From the NCBI GenBank assembly GCA_020634015.1, contig JACKCN010000010.1, positions 1 to 53,569 of the forward strand: a stretch of DNA of 53,569 nucleotides, read 5' to 3'. This stretch comes from Candidatus Delongbacteria bacterium. GTDB taxonomy: Bacteria > CAIWAD01. Position numbers and translations under genes: made by a program. The stretch's first letter is position 1. Every line of letters begins with the position of its first letter. The notes beneath the pieces are model-generated. The model saw only the letters and a list, made by a program, of their open reading frames with translations. It did not search any database and was not told where the DNA came from. Shown piece by piece: positions 6,786 to 15,653 of the stretch.

Positions 6786-8558
6786 CTACTTGAAGGCCCA
6801 GCGATTGTTCTCCTGCTCTTCCTGCTGGCTGCGCAGAATGGTCTGGGCCATGCCGTTGACCGCGCTCTGGAACACGATGCCCAGCAGCTGGCCGTCCCGG
6901 TCGCAGACCGGCAGGTACTCACTGTGGCAGTCACGGGCCAGAAACTGGAATTCGGCCAGCGAGGTCTCGGCGTGCACGATGGGTACCGTCTCGGCCAGTT
7001 CCGCCACCCTTATGATCTTGAGCGCTTCGAACTCGGCGATGATGTGGCGCAGGTCGGCAAAATCCAGCATGCCCGTGACACGGTTGGCTTCGTCCACCAC
7101 GACCAGGTCCTTCAGGTCCAGTTCGGCGAAGAGCGGCACGACGGTCTGCAGCGGACTGGACGACTTCACCACGGGCTTCATGGGTTTCATCAATTCGCGG
7201 ATCGAGGTTTCGGCCAGCATGGTGGCGCCGTCCTTCTCGGAATAGAGCCGCGCCTTCTTGAGCTTGAAGATGTACAGCGAGCGCTCGTGCACGATGAACT
7301 GGATCACCATGGTGGTGCCACTGACCGCGATCATCATCGGCAGCACCATGTCGTAGTTGCCCGTCAGTTCCACCAGCAGCAGGAAGGCGGTCAGCGGGAT
7401 GCCGTTCATGCCCGCCAGCACCGTGCCCATGCCCGTGAGCACCAGCAGGGGCGCACTGATCGGCAGATGCAGCATGGCGGCCAGCTGGGCCACCACTCCA
7501 CCCAGCATGGCCCCGATGAAGAGGCTGGGCGCGAAGGTGCCGCCAAAGCCTCCCAGCTCGATGGTGGTGCCGGTCAACAGCACTTTCAGCACCAGCAATG
7601 CCAGCCCCACCAGCAGCACATACTCACCGCTGAGGGCCGTCTGGATGCCGTGATACCCCACACCCAGCACGTCCGGGAACCACTGGGCCGTGATGCCCAG
7701 CAGCAGTCCGGCCAGCGGCGGAAAGACCCAGCGCGGCACATTGCGCCAGCGTCCCCAGACCAGTTTGGCCAGCGTGCCCGACCATTTCATGAAGCCCACC
7801 GAGAGCAGCCCTCCCAGCATGCCCAGCAGCAGGAAGATCGGCAGCAGGCGCACCGCGGGAAGCTCGAGCGGGGGAAACTGGAACAGACTGTGCCCACCCA
7901 GCAGGGCGTGTGACACCACATTCGCCACCACGCTGGCCAGAATCAGCACACCGAAGGTGACGTCCTTGAGGTCGTTCAGCAGAATGATTTCCAGCGCGAA
8001 GAACACTCCGCCCAACGGAGCGTTGAAGATGGCCGAAATGGCTGCGCCACTGCCCGCGGCCACCATCACCTTCAAGCGCCCCGGGCTCACGCGGAACATC
8101 TGGCCGATGCGCGAGGCGATGCCCGCGCCCAGCTGGCAGGCCGGCCCCTCGGGCCCCACGCTGCCGCCCGTGCCGATGGCGATCACGGGGGCCACCATGT
8201 GGAACAGGGTGGTACCAGCGCTGATCACGCCCTGCTTGAGCTTCAGGCTCTTCATCACCTCGACCACGCCCTTGCGGGAGGCCACGTCGGGGTACATGCG
8301 CGTGAGTGCCGCCTGGATCACACCGCCGAAGATCGGTACCAGCAGCAGGGTCAGGCCGGGGAGGCTGGCAAAATCCTCCTCGCTGGCACGGAAGAAGAAT
8401 TTCTGCACCAGCAGCAGCACCCGATAGAACAGCGCGCCCACCACGCCCACCCCGCCACCGATCAGCAGGGCATAGAAGATGGTCAGGGCATATTCGCTCT
8501 GCTCCCGCGTGCGCAGCCAGCGCCGGAACCGCCAGGAAAAAGGAAATCGGAATCTCAT
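6786..8558 (-). CDS. ClC-family chloride channel/transporter with CBS pair
   Basis: 590 residues from the ATG at 8558 (reverse strand), which gives the cytoplasmic basic N-terminus MRFRFPFSWRFRRW. ClC hallmarks are present: GGSVGPEGP (GxEGP with the gating glutamate), GVGYHGIQ and GGFGGTFAPS (GxFxP). About ten membrane segments are followed by two CBS domains from about residue 445 (MKPMKPVV...LVVVDEANRVTGMLDFADL and IVHAETSLAEF...LPVCDRDGQLLGIV), which usually bind nucleotides and regulate gating. The first ClC motif (GSGIP) is replaced by ISAGTTLF-like sequence. Channel or proton exchanger cannot be decided. It converges on the surface-protein operon and diverges from trmB. Confidence 0.9.
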   Translation of the reverse strand: MRFRFPFSWRFRRWLRTREQSEYALTIFYALLIGGGVGVVGALFYRVLLLVQKFFFRASEEDFASLPGLTLLLVPIFGGVIQAALTRMYPDVASRKGVVEVMKSLKLKQGVISAGTTLFHMVAPVIAIGTGGSVGPEGPACQLGAGIASRIGQMFRVSPGRLKVMVAAGSGAAISAIFNAPLGGVFFALEIILLNDLKDVTFGVLILASVVANVVSHALLGGHSLFQFPPLELPAVRLLPIFLLLGMLGGLLSVGFMKWSGTLAKLVWGRWRNVPRWVFPPLAGLLLGITAQWFPDVLGVGYHGIQTALSGEYVLLVGLALLVLKVLLTGTTIELGGFGGTFAPSLFIGAMLGGVVAQLAAMLHLPISAPLLVLTGMGTVLAGMNGIPLTAFLLLVELTGNYDMVLPMMIAVSGTTMVIQFIVHERSLYIFKLKKARLYSEKDGATMLAETSIRELMKPMKPVVKSSSPLQTVVPLFAELDLKDLVVVDEANRVTGMLDFADLRHIIAEFEALKIIRVAELAETVPIVHAETSLAEFQFLARDCHSEYLPVCDRDGQLLGIVFQSAVNGMAQTILRSQQEEQENNRWAFK

Positions 8559-8824
8559 GGGTGAGGGCTTGGTCCTTCGGAACGTTCCAGCCACTTGGTA
8601 CAGCCGGCCAAGGCAACATTCGACAGGCAATGATGCCAGCGCGAGGCAGGACCCGTTGGACTCCTTCCGCTGCCCGGCACGTGTCTGGCGGGCCTTGCCT
8701 CGTGAGGTCATTGCGACTGCTGGCCGCCGTCGGTAGTTTGTGGGGCCGTGCGCTCCCGGGCAGAAACATCCCCGACATGACAGCTGCGGACAATCAAGCG
8801 GAATCCAGGGAGTCAGCGGCAACC

Positions 8825-9508
8825 ATGCCCCGTCCACGAGTACACAAGAAACACATGCGCAATGTGGCCGGGTATCCGGGAGAAATCCTGGTGGCCGCGG
8901 AAGAGATGCGTGACTTGCGCGGGCGCTGGCAGACGCTCTTTCCAGCTGCGGATCGCCTCTGGCTGGAGGTGGGGTGTGGCCGGGGAGCCTTTCTGGCGGG
9001 CCTGCTGGACAAGGACCCGCGCGCCGCGCTGCTGGGGCTTGAGATCCGCCCCGACCGCTGCGTGACCGCCCGCAACAAGCTGCTGCAGGCCAATGGAGCC
9101 GGGCGCTTCCGGGTGCTTCACACCTTCGCCGAACTGCTGCCCCTGATCTTCGGCTGCGGGGAGCTGGAGCGGATTCACCTGAATTTCCCCGATCCCTGGC
9201 CCTGCTCGCCCGACAGATCGAAGCGGCTGTTCGGCCCCCGCTTTCTGCCGATCTACCAGCACCTGCTGGCTCCGGGAGGGGAACTCTGGTTCAAGACCGA
9301 TGACCCGGGAGCCTGGCGCGAGTTCATGGCGCGTCGTCCGCAGGCGCTGGTCCTGCTGGACAGCGGCGAAGACCTGTCGCGCTCGCCCCTGTTCCATGAC
9401 AATGTGGAAACGGAGTTCGAGCGCCTGTTCCTGTCCAAGGGGCAGCGCATCCATTTCGCCCGGGTGCGCCGGGAGATCCATCTGCCACATGACACACGCT
9501 GGCCCTGA
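8825..9508 (+). CDS. trmB: tRNA (guanine-N7-)-methyltransferase
   Basis: 227 residues, class I SAM-dependent methyltransferase that makes m7G46 in tRNA. The SAM-binding motif VGCGRGAFL, an acidic LEIRPDR, and the TrmB signature NFPDPWPCSPDRSKRLF are visible, with the substrate-side FKTDD (residues about 155-160) and a terminal NVETEFERLFLSKG. ATG 8825 is chosen because MPRPRVHKKHMRN is how this family begins and GGGAG lies upstream. An in-frame ATG at 8777 adds 16 residues without a binding site. It is divergent from the ClC gene across a 260-base region with no clear promoter. Confidence 0.92.
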   Translation: MPRPRVHKKHMRNVAGYPGEILVAAEEMRDLRGRWQTLFPAADRLWLEVGCGRGAFLAGLLDKDPRAALLGLEIRPDRCVTARNKLLQANGAGRFRVLHTFAELLPLIFGCGELERIHLNFPDPWPCSPDRSKRLFGPRFLPIYQHLLAPGGELWFKTDDPGAWREFMARRPQALVLLDSGEDLSRSPLFHDNVETEFERLFLSKGQRIHFARVRREIHLPHDTRWP

Positions 9509-9579
9509 AGGGCACGGCCTTTGCCGAATGGCCGCTCCCCGGATGGGTGCGACCTCCGGCCAACAACTGAGGAGCCTTC

Positions 9580-10914
9580 ATGTACGCTGAACATCGTCGG
9601 CAGTTCTTCGCGGAAATGGAAGACGGACTGGCTCTGGTGCCCGCCTCCCATGGCCAGCTGCGCAATCAGGACACGGACCACATCTTTCGCCAGAACAGCG
9701 ATTTCATGCACCTCTGCGGTTTCGAGGAGCCCGATGCCATCGCGGCCTTCGTGAAGCAGGGCAAGAAGACTCGCTACGTGCTGTTCGTGAACCCGCGTGA
9801 CCCAGCGCTGGAAATCTGGACCGGCCGCCGCGCAGGCACCAAGGGCGCGCGCAAGAACCATGGCGCGGACGAGGCCTGGGAGCTTGCCGAATTCGGCACC
9901 CGGCTTCCGGATCTGCTGAGCGGCAGTCCCTGCGTATACATGCCGCTGGGGCCCGACAGTTTCGGCCCGGCCTGGCCGCGCCAGAATGACGTGATGCGTG
10001 CGATCAACGCCCTGTCCTACAAGCGCAAGACTCCACTGGTCGTGCCCGACACCCTGCGCGACGTGCGCGCCCTGCTGGCCCGCATCCGCCTGCGCAAGAG
10101 CGCCGCCGAGCTGGAACTGCTGGAAGGGGCCTGCGCGGTCACTGCCGAGGCCTTCGCCGAGGCGATGTCCTGCGCGAAGCCCGGAGTGCGCGAGTACCAG
10201 GTGAAGGCGGTCATGCAGCTGGTCTATGGCATGCGCGGGGGCGACTGGGCCTTTGATACCATCGTCGCCGGGGGTGCCAACGCCTGCGTCCTGCATTATG
10301 TGGGCTGTCGTGACACACTGTGCGATGGCGAGCTGGTGGTCGTGGATGCCGGTGCCGAGCTCAATGGCTATTGCGCGGACGTGACACGCACCTTCCCGGT
10401 CAACGGCCACTTCAGCCCGGTGCAGAAACGCGTCTACAACGCCGTGCTGGCGGCCCAGCATGCGGCCATCCTGGCGGCGGGCCCCGGCGTGCCCGTGGAT
10501 CAGGTGCACGAGGCGGCCGTCACCTCCCTGATCCACAGCATGCTCAAGCTGGGTGCCCTGAAAGGCAGCGAAGCCAGCGTGCGCCGCTCGGGCAACTGGA
10601 AGCGTTATTATCCCCATGGCACGGGGCACTGGCTGGGCCGCGACGTGCACGATGTGGGCGACTATGCCAATCGCGAGTCCGTGACACGGCTCGAACCGGG
10701 CATGGTGATGACCGTCGAGCCCGGATTGTACTTCCCCCCCGACGACAAGCGCCTGCCCACCGAACTGCGTGGCATTGGCGTGCGCATCGAGGATGACATC
10801 CTGATCACCGAAACCGGCACGCGCGTGCTGACCTCGGCGATTCCCAAGAGCGTCGCGGCGGTGGAGAAGGCCTGCGCCGTGCGGTCCAGCTGGCTCAAGA
10901 AGCCGGTGATCTGA
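9580..10914 (+). CDS. pepP: Xaa-Pro aminopeptidase (M24B)
   Basis: 444 residues with an N-terminal aminopeptidase-P domain (GLALVPASHGQLRNQDTD, NSDFMHLCGFEEPDA) and a C-terminal pita-bread metallopeptidase domain. All five metal ligands are in place: DAGAE and DVTRTF (Asp, Asp), HGTGHWLG (His), MTVEPG (Glu) and RIEDD (Glu). It removes N-terminal residues preceding proline, in the cytoplasm. The start has GAGGAG seven bases upstream. The downstream SDR gene begins one base after the stop, so the two are likely co-transcribed. Confidence 0.93.
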   Translation: MYAEHRRQFFAEMEDGLALVPASHGQLRNQDTDHIFRQNSDFMHLCGFEEPDAIAAFVKQGKKTRYVLFVNPRDPALEIWTGRRAGTKGARKNHGADEAWELAEFGTRLPDLLSGSPCVYMPLGPDSFGPAWPRQNDVMRAINALSYKRKTPLVVPDTLRDVRALLARIRLRKSAAELELLEGACAVTAEAFAEAMSCAKPGVREYQVKAVMQLVYGMRGGDWAFDTIVAGGANACVLHYVGCRDTLCDGELVVVDAGAELNGYCADVTRTFPVNGHFSPVQKRVYNAVLAAQHAAILAAGPGVPVDQVHEAAVTSLIHSMLKLGALKGSEASVRRSGNWKRYYPHGTGHWLGRDVHDVGDYANRESVTRLEPGMVMTVEPGLYFPPDDKRLPTELRGIGVRIEDDILITETGTRVLTSAIPKSVAAVEKACAVRSSWLKKPVI

Positions 10915-10915
10915 G

Positions 10916-11929
10916 GTGCGCTTGGTTCTGACCGGTGCCAGCGGATTTCTGGGCGGGCACCTGCTTGTCGAGCTGCTGCGGCGGAAGATTCCCGTGCTGG
11001 CCCTGGGGCGCGCTCCCGAAGAATTGAGCAGGCGGCTGGGCACGGGTGTGGCAGTGGCCCGCTTCGATCTGGGCAACCCCGGGCCCACCGCTGCGCTGCG
11101 CGCCGGTGACACGGTGATCCACATGGCGGCCCTGCTGGGAGCCGGAGTCAGCGACCGCGCGCTCATGCTGCGCGCCAACCGTGAGGCCACGATTCTGCTG
11201 GCCCGCGAGGCCATCGATGCCGGGGCCGCGGACTTCGTCTTCCTCTCCAGTGTGTCCGCTCATGGCCCCCATGGCTCGCAGCACGATCCCTTGCGCGAAG
11301 ACAGTCGGTTTGCCCCGGTGTCCGCCTATGGTGAGAGCAAGGCCCGCGCCGAGGAGGATCTGGCGGCTCTGGATTTCGGAACCACCCGGTTGCTGGTGCT
11401 GCGCCCTCCCGTGATCTACGGAACGGGAGCGAACCCGGTTTCCTCGACCGTGCGCCTGTTGCGCCTGCTGGGAGGGCGTGTGTTCCTGCGCAGCGGAGGC
11501 GGACGCGCGCTGTTCAACGTGATCGCGGTGGAGAATCTGGTGCATGGGCTGTTCCACCTGCTGGAACACGCCCCGCGGGGAGCGGGACTTGCCGGGTGTG
11601 CCTGGATGCTGCGCGACGATCCCTGCCCGAGCATGGCCGCCTTCCAGGACCGGATTCTCCAGGTCTATGGCCGGCGCCCGCTGCTGCTGCCCGCACCGCG
11701 CTGGTTGCTGGAACCGCTGGGCAGTCTGGGCGACTTGCTGCGCGCCCGCACGGGCTGGCATGCCCCGCTGAGCCGCGAGATCGTGGCCGGTTTTTCAGGG
11801 GATGGTTACTGGTCCAGCATCGACCGGATCAGTGCGCTGGGCTGGCGGCCACCGGTCAACTGGCAGGACGCACTGGGCCGCACGGCGCAGGAGTATCGAG
11901 CCACGATGGCCGGTGCCCGCAATAATTGA
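10916..11929 (+). CDS. NAD-dependent epimerase/dehydratase (extended SDR)
   Basis: 337 residues from a GTG that starts one base after the pepP stop. Rossmann motif TGASGFLGGH at residues 6-15, VIHMAALLG, the catalytic YGESK (Tyr-x-x-x-Lys) near residue 140 with an upstream SSVSAHG serine, and RPPVIYG are all visible. The C-terminal substrate domain is that of sterol-dehydrogenase/sugar-epimerase-like proteins and does not identify the substrate. Membership of the family is firm; the specific reaction is not predictable. Confidence 0.85.
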   Translation: MRLVLTGASGFLGGHLLVELLRRKIPVLALGRAPEELSRRLGTGVAVARFDLGNPGPTAALRAGDTVIHMAALLGAGVSDRALMLRANREATILLAREAIDAGAADFVFLSSVSAHGPHGSQHDPLREDSRFAPVSAYGESKARAEEDLAALDFGTTRLLVLRPPVIYGTGANPVSSTVRLLRLLGGRVFLRSGGGRALFNVIAVENLVHGLFHLLEHAPRGAGLAGCAWMLRDDPCPSMAAFQDRILQVYGRRPLLLPAPRWLLEPLGSLGDLLRARTGWHAPLSREIVAGFSGDGYWSSIDRISALGWRPPVNWQDALGRTAQEYRATMAGARNN

Positions 11930-11951
11930 ACAAGGTGGGCGTTACAGGTTC

Positions 11952-12527
11952 ATGATCGAGGATGCAGAACTGATCCAGCGCCACCTGCGGGGTGAGCGTG
12001 ACGCCTTTCCCGAGCTGATCAAGCGCTATCAGCAGATGCTCTACGGCTATCTGGTGCGCATGACCCGCAATCGGACGGATGCGGACGACCTGTTCCAGGA
12101 AACCTTCATCCGGGTGCTGCGCCAGCTGCCCAGCTATGACGAACGCAGTCGCTTCAAGAGCCTGTTGTTCACGATTGCCGCCAACCTCTGCGTGGACCAT
12201 GCGCGCAAGCGCCAGACCCGCCAGAGTCACCTGGTGGAAGAGGATCCCGATCAAGGAATCGACACTCTTGGTGACCCTTCCGGGGACTGGATCCCCGACC
12301 GGATGCTGGAACAGAAGGAAGTGGCCGAGACCCTGGTGAAGGCCGTTGACAGTCTCCCGGAGCCCCAGCGCGAACTGGTGCTGCTGAGGCTGGAAACGGG
12401 GATGACCTTCCAGGAGATCGCCGATCTGAAGCAGGAACCGCTGGGCACCGTGCTGGCTCGCATGCACCGCGCCGTGGCGAAGATCCGTGTATACTTTCAG
12501 GAGCATGGCCATGACACCGCAGCCTGA
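11952..12527 (+). CDS. ECF-type RNA polymerase sigma factor
   Basis: 191 residues. Region 2 has DAFPELIKRYQQMLYGYLVRMT...DADDLFQETFIRVLRQLP...SLLFTIAANLCVDHARK, and region 4 has LPEPQRELVLLRLETGMTFQEIADLKQEPLGTV, the normal RpoE-like order. ATG 11952 fits the family start (MIEDAELIQRHLRGERDAF); the frame stays open upstream into the SDR gene. The next gene overlaps its end and encodes a membrane protein with anti-sigma geometry, followed by a secreted coiled-coil protein, so it probably serves an envelope response. Its target promoter is unknown. Confidence 0.92.
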   Translation: MIEDAELIQRHLRGERDAFPELIKRYQQMLYGYLVRMTRNRTDADDLFQETFIRVLRQLPSYDERSRFKSLLFTIAANLCVDHARKRQTRQSHLVEEDPDQGIDTLGDPSGDWIPDRMLEQKEVAETLVKAVDSLPEPQRELVLLRLETGMTFQEIADLKQEPLGTVLARMHRAVAKIRVYFQEHGHDTAA

Positions 12528-13257
12528 GCAGAACCCACAGCAAGGACGCGGCGCGAGCCCCGACCGGCTGCAGGCTCTCTGGGCCAGGGTGACGCCTGTG
12601 GCACCCTCCCCGGAGCTGGTCGAGCAGACGATGCGGGCCTGCGCTCTGGAACAGGAAATGATGCGGATCCAGGCGGTCTGGCCGGCCAGCCCGGCACCCG
12701 ATTCACGCAGTCTGTCCCAACTGCGGGAGGCCCTGACGCTTGAAAACCAGCTGCTGGGTCTCGAGAGCATCTGGCCCGCCTCCAGTGCTCCGGACGAGGC
12801 TCTGCACAAAAGCCTGCTGGCGCGCATCGAGGGCGAGCGGACCATGGAGGCGCTCCAGCAGCATTGGCCCTCGACTCCCGTGCCGGAGCATCTGACTCGC
12901 CAGTTGGAGCGTCGCGTGAGCGGACTCCACGGCGAAGGCGGGAAGACCATCCTGTTCAATCCCGGGCGAGGCGGTTTTCTGGGAGCCCTGGCGGCGGCCG
13001 CCGTGATCCTGTTCACGCTGGTGCGCATGCCCAGTACAAGCGATCCGACCCTGAGCGGCAGCGGGGATCTGTGGTCCATGGCCGCCACCGAAGACCTGCG
13101 CAGCGAACTGGACGACGGCCTGCAGGTGGCCGAGTGGAGTGCCCTGAGTGAATTGGGTCTTGCCGTGCAACTGGATGACCTGCTGGACACCGATCCCGAG
13201 GTTGAAAGCCTGGGTGAGAAAATGGACGCACTGGCCGCCGAACTGGAATTCTTCTGA
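12511..13257 (+). CDS. Putative membrane-anchored anti-sigma factor with repeated cytoplasmic helices
   Basis: 248 residues, starting at ATG 12511 (AGGAG seven bases upstream) inside the sigma-factor gene. Residues about 20-140 hold four imperfect repeats of some 30 residues, each opening with LQxxWP-like and PAPD/APS elements (LQALWARVTPVAPSPE, IQAVWPASPAPD, LESIWPASSAPD, LQQHWPSTPVPE). One membrane segment follows (GGFLGALAAAAVILFTLV, about 160-177), then an acidic, leucine-rich periplasmic tail. It has no zinc-binding HxxxCxxC. The role is inferred from position and topology; the repeats do not match a known anti-sigma domain I can name. Confidence 0.6.
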   Translation: MTPQPEQNPQQGRGASPDRLQALWARVTPVAPSPELVEQTMRACALEQEMMRIQAVWPASPAPDSRSLSQLREALTLENQLLGLESIWPASSAPDEALHKSLLARIEGERTMEALQQHWPSTPVPEHLTRQLERRVSGLHGEGGKTILFNPGRGGFLGALAAAAVILFTLVRMPSTSDPTLSGSGDLWSMAATEDLRSELDDGLQVAEWSALSELGLAVQLDDLLDTDPEVESLGEKMDALAAELEFF

Positions 13258-13280
13258 TCGGCCCGGGCGGAGGAGAGCGC

Positions 13281-13877
13281 ATGAGAATCACGCATCACGC
13301 GTCGTGGATCCTGATCCTGCTGGTCCTGCTGGCAGGCACTCTGGACGCGCAACCTCGTTTTCGTGGCGAGCGTGGGGGCGGGCAGGGCATGCCCGGTGGG
13401 CCGGGAATGGGTCCCGGGCTGGATCCCGCCATGGTCAGCTTCATTCGGGAATACTTCCCTGAACGGGCCGCTGCGCTGGAGAGTCTGCGCTCGAGCGATC
13501 CGGAAAGCTTCCGCGAAAAGGCCCGCGCCCTGCACATGGAAGTGCGGCGACTGATGGACCTGAAGGAAAACAATCCGCCGCTGTTCGACGTGCACATCGA
13601 GGAAATCCACCTGCGCCCGATCCTGCGCAAGCAGGCCAAGGCCTGTCGCGATGCCACCGACGATGCCGATCGTGCCCAGAAGGAGGCTGAATTGCGGGCC
13701 TCGCTGGAACGGGCCTTCGACCTGCGTCAGCAGATCAAGCGCGGCGAAGTCGAAGAACTGCGTGAACGCCTTCAGGAACTGGAAACGGGACTTGAGCGTC
13801 GCAAGGACCGGCGTCAGGAGTTGATCGATGAACAACTCGAGAAGCTGACCCGGGACGACAGCGACTCCGACTGGTGA
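13281..13877 (+). CDS. Secreted coiled-coil protein of the ECF locus
   Basis: 198 residues. A signal peptide (ILILLVLLAGTLDAQ) is followed by a Gly/Pro/Met-rich stretch (GGGQGMPGGPGMGPG) and then about 150 residues of charged helices: FIREYFPERAAALESLRSSD, RRLMDLKENNPPLFD, AFDLRQQIKRGEVEEL, ETGLERRKDRRQELIDEQL. The layout is like proteins encoded beside ECF/anti-sigma pairs in planctomycetes and related groups, and loosely like CpxP/Spy-type periplasmic stress proteins. SD GGAGGAGAG lies upstream. Periplasmic location is likely; whether it senses or buffers stress is unknown. Confidence 0.6.
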   Translation: MRITHHASWILILLVLLAGTLDAQPRFRGERGGGQGMPGGPGMGPGLDPAMVSFIREYFPERAAALESLRSSDPESFREKARALHMEVRRLMDLKENNPPLFDVHIEEIHLRPILRKQAKACRDATDDADRAQKEAELRASLERAFDLRQQIKRGEVEELRERLQELETGLERRKDRRQELIDEQLEKLTRDDSDSDW

Positions 13878-14021
13878 GCAAGGCGCCACCTCCGGTGGCA
13901 TCCGCGTACTTCCCGGCAATCTTGCGCCCCGCCAAGGGAGAGTGGTCTCCGGGGCGGTGCTTTGGTAAACTGCCGCCCTTGCCGGCACCCGAACCGGACC
14001 CAACCCTTGACCTGGACATCC

Positions 14022-15035
14022 ATGCCCGAGCCTGCCCTGATTCTGCTGCACGGAATTCGCGGTGCCACCCTGGCACAACGCGACGAGGACAGCTTCACCC
14101 GAATCTGGTCACTGGCCCAGGAGTTCCATCCGCGCTCATTGTTGTTGGCCCTGCAGTCCGACGAAGGTGGACGGGTCGTTCCCATGATGCCCGAAGCCCG
14201 GATCTTTGCCGAAACCCTTGAAGACGAGATCTACGGGCCATTTCTCAACACCTTTCAATCCACCGAGTCGGTACTGGCCCCGCCCTTCGATTGGCGGCTG
14301 GCCCCCGCGCAGGCTCTTGAGTCCCTGGCGCCCACATTCGCGGGCAGTGGATCGCTGAACCTGGTGACCCACAGCATGGGGCTGTTCGTGCTGCTGGAGG
14401 CCCTGCGTCAGAAACTGCTTGACCCCTCGCGGCTGGCAAGGCTGGTCCTGGTGACTCCCCCCTTCTGCGGCAGTGCCGATATCGTGTCGCTGCTGGCCAG
14501 AGGCATCGACAGCTCGGCCGACGGCGAACTGGGCGAACGGCGCTATGATCATTGTCTTGCGCGCTCCTTTCCCAGCCTCTACCGACTGCTGCCCGGCGTG
14601 GACTGTGCCGGCTGCAGCAAGAACTGGCTGGACGCTTCCAGCTGGCATGCACTGCTGGCGGGTGATCCGGCCACCGCGAGGTCCTTCTTCCTGCAACTGT
14701 CCTTGGCCCGGGAAGACCGGCTGGCCTGGCAGGAGCAGTTCCGCGACCTGTGTCGACGCCTTCGCGACGACATCCTGCTGCTGGCGGGCACCGGTGTCCC
14801 GACCCAGGTCAATCCCGAACTGGCCAGTGACGTCTCGCGTGAAGGGGATGGACGCCTGCTGGTCTGTTCCACGCGCCCCTCGGACTGCCCGCTGCCCCGT
14901 GTGGTGCTGGGCAGCCAGACCAACCCGGTCAAGCACGGCGAGATCCTCACCGATTCCCGGGCCCTCGAACTGATTGCCCGCTGGCTCCGGCATGAGCCCT
15001 TGCCCGAATCCAATGACGAACTGCGCCATGACTGA
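14022..15035 (+). CDS. Alpha/beta-hydrolase, LCAT-like lipase
   Basis: 337 residues from ATG 14022. Features: ALILLHGIRGA oxyanion strand, PFDWRLAP, and the nucleophile elbow LVTHSMGLFVLLEAL (T-H-S-M-G, the GxSxG serine). The PFDWR...LVTHSMG pairing is that of the lecithin:cholesterol acyltransferase-like lipases. A late His (NPVKHGEI) is a plausible catalytic histidine. No signal peptide is present, so the enzyme should be cytoplasmic or membrane-peripheral. The substrate is unknown. Its stop overlaps the next gene (ATGACTGA). Confidence 0.75.
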   Translation: MPEPALILLHGIRGATLAQRDEDSFTRIWSLAQEFHPRSLLLALQSDEGGRVVPMMPEARIFAETLEDEIYGPFLNTFQSTESVLAPPFDWRLAPAQALESLAPTFAGSGSLNLVTHSMGLFVLLEALRQKLLDPSRLARLVLVTPPFCGSADIVSLLARGIDSSADGELGERRYDHCLARSFPSLYRLLPGVDCAGCSKNWLDASSWHALLAGDPATARSFFLQLSLAREDRLAWQEQFRDLCRRLRDDILLLAGTGVPTQVNPELASDVSREGDGRLLVCSTRPSDCPLPRVVLGSQTNPVKHGEILTDSRALELIARWLRHEPLPESNDELRHD

Positions 15036-15510
15036 GACCCCCATCGTGCTGCCACCCCGCGCATCCTTCCTGGAAGCGCTGCTGCTCATGGCCCTGCACC
15101 TGCGCCAGCTGGTGAGCGGGCAGCAGGCGCTGCTGCGACTGGAACGGGATGAAGTGGCCCGGTCGCTGGACCTCATGCACGCGGAATCCAGCGAGGTCCT
15201 CTTCCGGTTTCGGCGGATCCTGGATTCACTGGATGCCGGCTCCCTGCACGAGGGTGCGGCCGGACAGGCCCTGCTGGAAAGCAGTGGCTGCCTGGATCTG
15301 CAGCAGGTTCCCAGTTCGCGTCCCGGGTTGCTGGGCCCTTCGCGTCAGGTCCGGAGGCACCGCGAATTCCTCGAGAGCCGCTGCCAGCGTCTGCTGGAGC
15401 TTGCCCGCCAGACGGCCAGTCGTTTTCCCGGACACCCGCTCGCCGATGAAGTGGCATCCTGCTCGGCGCTCTGCGACGCTCAGCTGAAGGGTCTGAAGCA
15501 GCTCGCCTGA
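15028..15510 (+). CDS. Helical protein, possibly FlgN-like flagellar chaperone
   Basis: 160 residues, mostly amphipathic helix. The first 70 residues (FLEALLLMALHLRQLVSG...LLRLERDEVARSLDLMHAESSEVLFRFRRILDSL) follow the leucine spacing of FlgN, the chaperone for hook-junction proteins, and the length fits. The call is weak because FlgN sequences diverge strongly. Support from context: a sigma-54 activator follows directly and late flagellar genes lie in the same window. It is coupled to the hydrolase gene by an 8-base overlap. Confidence 0.35.
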   Translation: MTETPIVLPPRASFLEALLLMALHLRQLVSGQQALLRLERDEVARSLDLMHAESSEVLFRFRRILDSLDAGSLHEGAAGQALLESSGCLDLQQVPSSRPGLLGPSRQVRRHREFLESRCQRLLELARQTASRFPGHPLADEVASCSALCDAQLKGLKQLA

Positions 15511-15576
15511 ACCCGTCAACCCTTCGACTCCCCACAACCAGTTTGCCCAGCCCAATTTTTTGAACCCAGCTTTTGC

Positions 15577-15605
15577 TTGCGCCCTGTTGGTGCATTGCGG
15601 ATATT
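15577..15605 (+). promoter_or_regulatory. Possible sigma-70 promoter for the sigma-54 activator gene
   Basis: TTGCGC (15577-15582) and GATATT (15600-15605) with a 17-base spacer. The same -35 hexamer occurs upstream of rpsF (34682) and of the last gene (51771). If real, it excludes initiation at the TTG at 15573 and points to a start at 15621 or later. Confidence 0.35.
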
Positions 15606-15653
15606 CACGCACCAATCCACTTGAACGCGACCCAACCAAGCGAAACGTTCGAT

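Noticed and set aside
15583..15601. TTGG...TTGC before the activator gene as a sigma-54 promoter
   Set aside because: Only six bases separate the GG and GC; RpoN needs ten.
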